Below are positions 5,743 through 7,758 of a stretch of 7,758 bases of DNA, in pieces. Origin of the DNA: a bacterium (GTDB taxonomy: Bacteria > Babelota > Babeliae > Babelales > JABDEC01); assembly GCA_947486885.1 (NCBI GenBank), contig CANKVQ010000022.1, positions 1-7,758 of the forward strand, in the 5' to 3' direction. Under the pieces are notes generated by a model. That model was not told the origin of the DNA. It did not search any database and was given only the letters and a program-made list of their open reading frames with translations. Within the stretch, counting starts at the first letter, position 1. The number at the start of each line of letters is the position of its first letter. A program made the translations under genes and the position numbers.

Positions 5743-6291
5743 CCATTTTATGGTTACTTTATCACCAGCTTTTGCACTATCATCTAAGGGAAAAAAACTA
5801 ACTCTTACTACCTCAACTACTCCTCTACATGTGCTAATTGTATCAGGCTTAGAGGCTGATGCAGACTCCGATGCAACACTTATTTCCGCTGCTCGTCGTT
5901 TTATACCTCTAGGCAATCTTTTAAGGCCTAGCTCTTTTGGCGCTAAACAATGCTTAGTCATCTTATGCGAATTTAAATTGGTTTTTTGCAACGTTTTATA
6001 GTCACATTTATCACAACATAAAGAATGCGCTTTTTTAAGCTCATCAGTAGCATGACAAGCTAACATATGCAGTTTAGCACCCTTAAAATCCAAATTTTGT
6101 AAGCAGTCAGCAAATATACATTTCACTTTTTCCCCTCCTAGTCTTTTATAATTATAATCAGCGATAACCGCCGCTAGCCCTCTATCACTCTTAATTAGTT
6201 CAGTTCTAACATCAGCTGCCCAGCTCACGAAATTAAAATTTAGCCAAAGCAATATAATTAAATTTTTTAACCAATTATTAGTTTTAAACAT
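5740..6291 (-). CDS. Secreted protein with two C2H2-type zinc fingers
   Basis: The 183-residue product has a signal peptide: Lys 3 and Lys 9, a hydrophobic core at 10-23, and an SWA-A cleavage-like site at 24-26. Finger 1 has Cys 58, Cys 63, His 75 and His 80 (C-x4-C-x11-H-x4-H). Finger 2 has Cys 93, Cys 96, His 109 and His 114 (C-x2-C-x12-H-x4-H) with Leu 106 at the conserved core position, and closely resembles eukaryotic transcription-factor fingers. A basic patch with KR at 124-125 and KRR at 131-133 follows. Then come a Ser/Ala stretch (138-149) and a Val-rich tail. It is the second gene of a pair: its ATG lies 17 bases after the upstream stop, with GGAG five bases before it. The export signal and finger pair suggest a host-directed nucleic-acid or protein binder, but the function is unknown. 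A periplasmic oxidised Cys protein is the alternative. Confidence 0.87.
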   Translation of the reverse strand: MFKTNNWLKNLIILLWLNFNFVSWAADVRTELIKSDRGLAAVIADYNYKRLGGEKVKCIFADCLQNLDFKGAKLHMLACHATDELKKAHSLCCDKCDYKTLQKTNLNSHKMTKHCLAPKELGLKRLPRGIKRRAAEISVASESASASKPDTISTCRGVVEVVRVSFFPLDDSAKAGDKVTIKW

Positions 6292-6294
6292 AAA

Positions 6295-6300
6295 TTCTCC
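6295..6300 (-). promoter_or_regulatory. Ribosome binding site of the two-finger gene
   Basis: On the minus strand GGAGAA lies just before the ATG at 6291, inside the 17-base gap to the preceding gene. It is the strongest Shine-Dalgarno match in the window and supports translational coupling of the pair within one transcript. Confidence 0.65.
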
Positions 6301-6308
6301 AATATTTT

Positions 6309-7019
6309 TTATTTATCTAGGCCACCACTCATTCTAATATTACCTAAGCCAAAAAACTCTGGTGGAATTATTTTGGGTGGCAAAATAGAAGGCATAGATT
6401 GAAAGATTTTGCTCGCGACAGGCACAACTAAATTCGGCACGAAACTTAATTCAGCCGCCATGGGAACAGGTTCTCCTGCTGGTACTGAAACAGGTAATTC
6501 TAAACGAGCTTTTTTCGCCACTCGTTCATTACGAGCTGGTAAACTTACTGCAGCTGCAACTATAGCACGTTTATTGTTACTTTTTGTCGCTACTTTTACT
6601 TTAGGTTTTAAAAAATTTGCTCTAACTAATGGCGCAGTATGTAAAGAAATTAAATGTCCCAACAAAGAACTATAACCCTTTTTGCCTTTACAAATCTCGA
6701 AAGGACAAATTACAGCACCTAGTTTTCGTGAAGTGATACCATTTCTAATGTAACCCTTAGTCAACTGTCTTAGTTGCACTTCAGTTTCAATAAACTGTTT
6801 TAAATTAATACCAACTAAATTTTTAGCCGGCAATCTAACATCAGGAGCTCTACGCCCAGATCCATAACGCTTAAGTCTATGCGCTACATACGTTTCCATA
6901 GTTCTTTTAGAACAACCGCCTTTACTGTCAACTTCAGCTGTAAATATCGTAAAATTAAATAATAACCCACTGAATAACAAAAAAAGCTGCAATTCATTTT
7001 TTTTAAATTTTTTTAACAT
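6309..7019 (-). CDS. Secreted protein with a single C2H2-like finger and basic motif
   Basis: The 236-residue product starts with a signal peptide: five Lys in the first seven residues, a hydrophobic core at 11-27, and an FTA-E cleavage-like site near 28. A basic region with RLKR at 48-51 and GRR at 55-57 follows. One finger has Cys 105, Cys 110, His 122 and His 127 (C-x4-C-x11-H-x4-H), the same spacing as finger 1 of the downstream protein, so the two may be related. Lys 169 to Arg 172 (KKAR) fits the monopartite nuclear-localisation pattern K-K/R-x-K/R. The C-terminal part (about 174-222) is rich in Pro, Val and Ala and probably extended. I do not recognise a family and assign no function. 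It has AGGG five bases before its ATG and a 103-base divergent promoter region upstream. It is first in the minus-strand run. Confidence 0.84.
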   Translation of the reverse strand: MLKKFKKNELQLFLLFSGLLFNFTIFTAEVDSKGGCSKRTMETYVAHRLKRYGSGRRAPDVRLPAKNLVGINLKQFIETEVQLRQLTKGYIRNGITSRKLGAVICPFEICKGKKGYSSLLGHLISLHTAPLVRANFLKPKVKVATKSNNKRAIVAAAVSLPARNERVAKKARLELPVSVPAGEPVPMAAELSFVPNLVVPVASKIFQSMPSILPPKIIPPEFFGLGNIRMSGGLDK

Positions 7020-7122
7020 AAAAACCCTAAAAAAATAAGCCTCGATAAGCCTTTGACGAATAGATTCAACCCTGTAATACTAATAAATAGATTATATTAT
7101 ACACATAAATGGGGTTTATAAC
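7020..7122. promoter_or_regulatory. Divergent promoter region between the zinc-finger and HAD genes
   Basis: This is the only divergent intergenic region in the window. For the plus strand, TTGACG (7053-7058) with a 17-base spacer to AATACT (7076-7081) is a candidate promoter. A TATTAT at 7095-7100 is a second possible -10. For the minus strand, a perfect TATAAT occupies 7096-7101 without a good -35. ATAAGCCT occurs twice, at 7035-7042 and 7045-7052, a 10-base period that could mark a regulator site. GGGG at 7111-7114 is the likely ribosome site of the plus-strand gene. Confidence 0.45.
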
Positions 7123-7758
7123 ATGTCTAAATCTATATTTAAAGCTCTTTCAGGTTCAACCTTAGGTTTATTAGTAATTACTACTATGGTGGCCAATTTT
7201 ACCGAACTTGCCTCTGAAAAAACACTTAAGAATCCTCAACAAGATCTCCCAGTTCTGGCCATCGACCTACATGACACCGTCTTGGAACGAGATAATAAGA
7301 TTGCCATAAAAGAAATTCTCAAGACTCCTATGCATGGCTTTAAATTTATTAAACGCGCTCTTCAGTATAAAAAAGCCAAGAATCATGGCCAAACCAGAGT
7401 TAGTATCGAAGAATATATAACTAAAAATAGTCAGGATCCAGAGTTTGACCAGATGGTAGCTAAAACCGTCAGTTGCTTTAAACCAATACCCGGTGCTATC
7501 AGATTTTTAAATAAATTAAAGCAAGCTGGTTATAAAATTTTTGTTTTCTCAAATATTGGACCAAAATCTTATGAATTACTCTGCCAAGATTATCCAGAGC
7601 TATTTAGCTTATTTGACGGCCAAGTAATCGTAAATCCAACTAACCTAACTAAAGACTCACCAGAGGCTTATAAATATTGCATAAAAACAATTACTGAAAA
7701 AATAGGCTATATCCCCAAAAAGATTATTCTGTACGATGACTCACAAGCAAATTGTGAT
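7123..7758 (+). CDS. Exported HAD-superfamily hydrolase-like protein (3' end outside window)
   Basis: The frame is open from ATG 7123 to the window edge (212 codons, no stop), so the gene is partial. Residues 4-30 form a hydrophobic leader with Lys 3 and Lys 7, which implies export or membrane anchoring. HAD motifs follow in order. Motif I is AIDLHDTVL, with nucleophile Asp 48, His at 50 and Thr 52. Motif II is FVFSN with Ser 143. Motif III is Lys 177 in KDSPEAY. Motif IV is LYDD with Asp 205 and Asp 206. The order and the helical cap-like insert (about 60-120) resemble subfamily I phosphatases. The usual second Asp of motif I (DxD) is replaced by His 50, which may change or abolish phosphatase chemistry. 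C-ending codons such as GCC and ATC look commoner than in the pentapeptide gene. Substrate unknown. Confidence 0.85.
   Translation, partial: MSKSIFKALSGSTLGLLVITTMVANFTELASEKTLKNPQQDLPVLAIDLHDTVLERDNKIAIKEILKTPMHGFKFIKRALQYKKAKNHGQTRVSIEEYITKNSQDPEFDQMVAKTVSCFKPIPGAIRFLNKLKQAGYKIFVFSNIGPKSYELLCQDYPELFSLFDGQVIVNPTNLTKDSPEAYKYCIKTITEKIGYIPKKIILYDDSQANCD

Noticed and set aside
5750..6001. Open plus-strand frame of 83 codons
   Set aside because: It is antisense to the two-finger gene, which has a signal peptide, strong ribosome site and exact finger spacing.
6409..6675. Open plus-strand frame of 88 codons
   Set aside because: It is antisense to the one-finger gene, and its product is a low-complexity Ala/Thr-rich shadow.
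1..7758. tRNA, rRNA, insertion sequence or phage attachment site
   Set aside because: I saw no cloverleaf-like segment, rRNA core motif, transposase motif or flanking repeats, though reading by eye could miss degenerate ones.

Overview
The window is AT-rich DNA carrying eight protein genes, packed with very short gaps. Four of them encode proteins with N-terminal Sec-type signal peptides or hydrophobic leaders, and the other four encode two pentose-phosphate enzymes, a small hydrolase and a membrane protein. Low GC, tight packing, export signals on odd proteins, and eukaryote-like C2H2 zinc fingers and knottin-like cysteine modules together suggest a host-associated Gram-negative-type bacterium living with protists or animals. 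Dependentiae/Babeliales (TM6) is my best guess. This is inference from gene style only: there is no rRNA or other phylogenetic marker here.

Layout. Positions 61-1815 (+) encode an exported protein with a long pentapeptide-repeat beta-helix, an Ala/Lys helical stretch, a Thr/Ser/Pro linker and a 30-cysteine tail. The tail resolves into five tandem modules with the inhibitor cystine knot spacing. A strong hairpin terminator follows at 1842-1877. Positions 1924-2652 (+) encode a small polytopic membrane protein that resembles a fragment of the ComEC competence channel. It converges with, and overlaps by 11 bases, the end of a minus-strand gene run. Read 5'->3' on the minus strand, that run is: a secreted protein with one C2H2-like finger (7019-6309), a secreted protein with two C2H2 fingers (6291-5740), zwf (5644-4229), short-type gnd (4206-3289) and a cyclase-family metal hydrolase (3265-2642). 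A 103-base divergent promoter region separates this run from a plus-strand exported HAD-family protein (7123 onward), which is cut by the window edge.

How they fit together. zwf and gnd catalyse the two oxidation steps of the oxidative pentose phosphate pathway, giving NAD(P)H and ribulose 5-phosphate. The lactonase step (pgl) is not encoded here, and a PF04199-type hydrolase occupies the third position of the cluster. All three of these genes start with GTG. The two zinc-finger genes are only 17 bases apart and look like one transcription unit. They and the knottin-tailed protein are the best candidates in the window for undescribed host-interaction factors.
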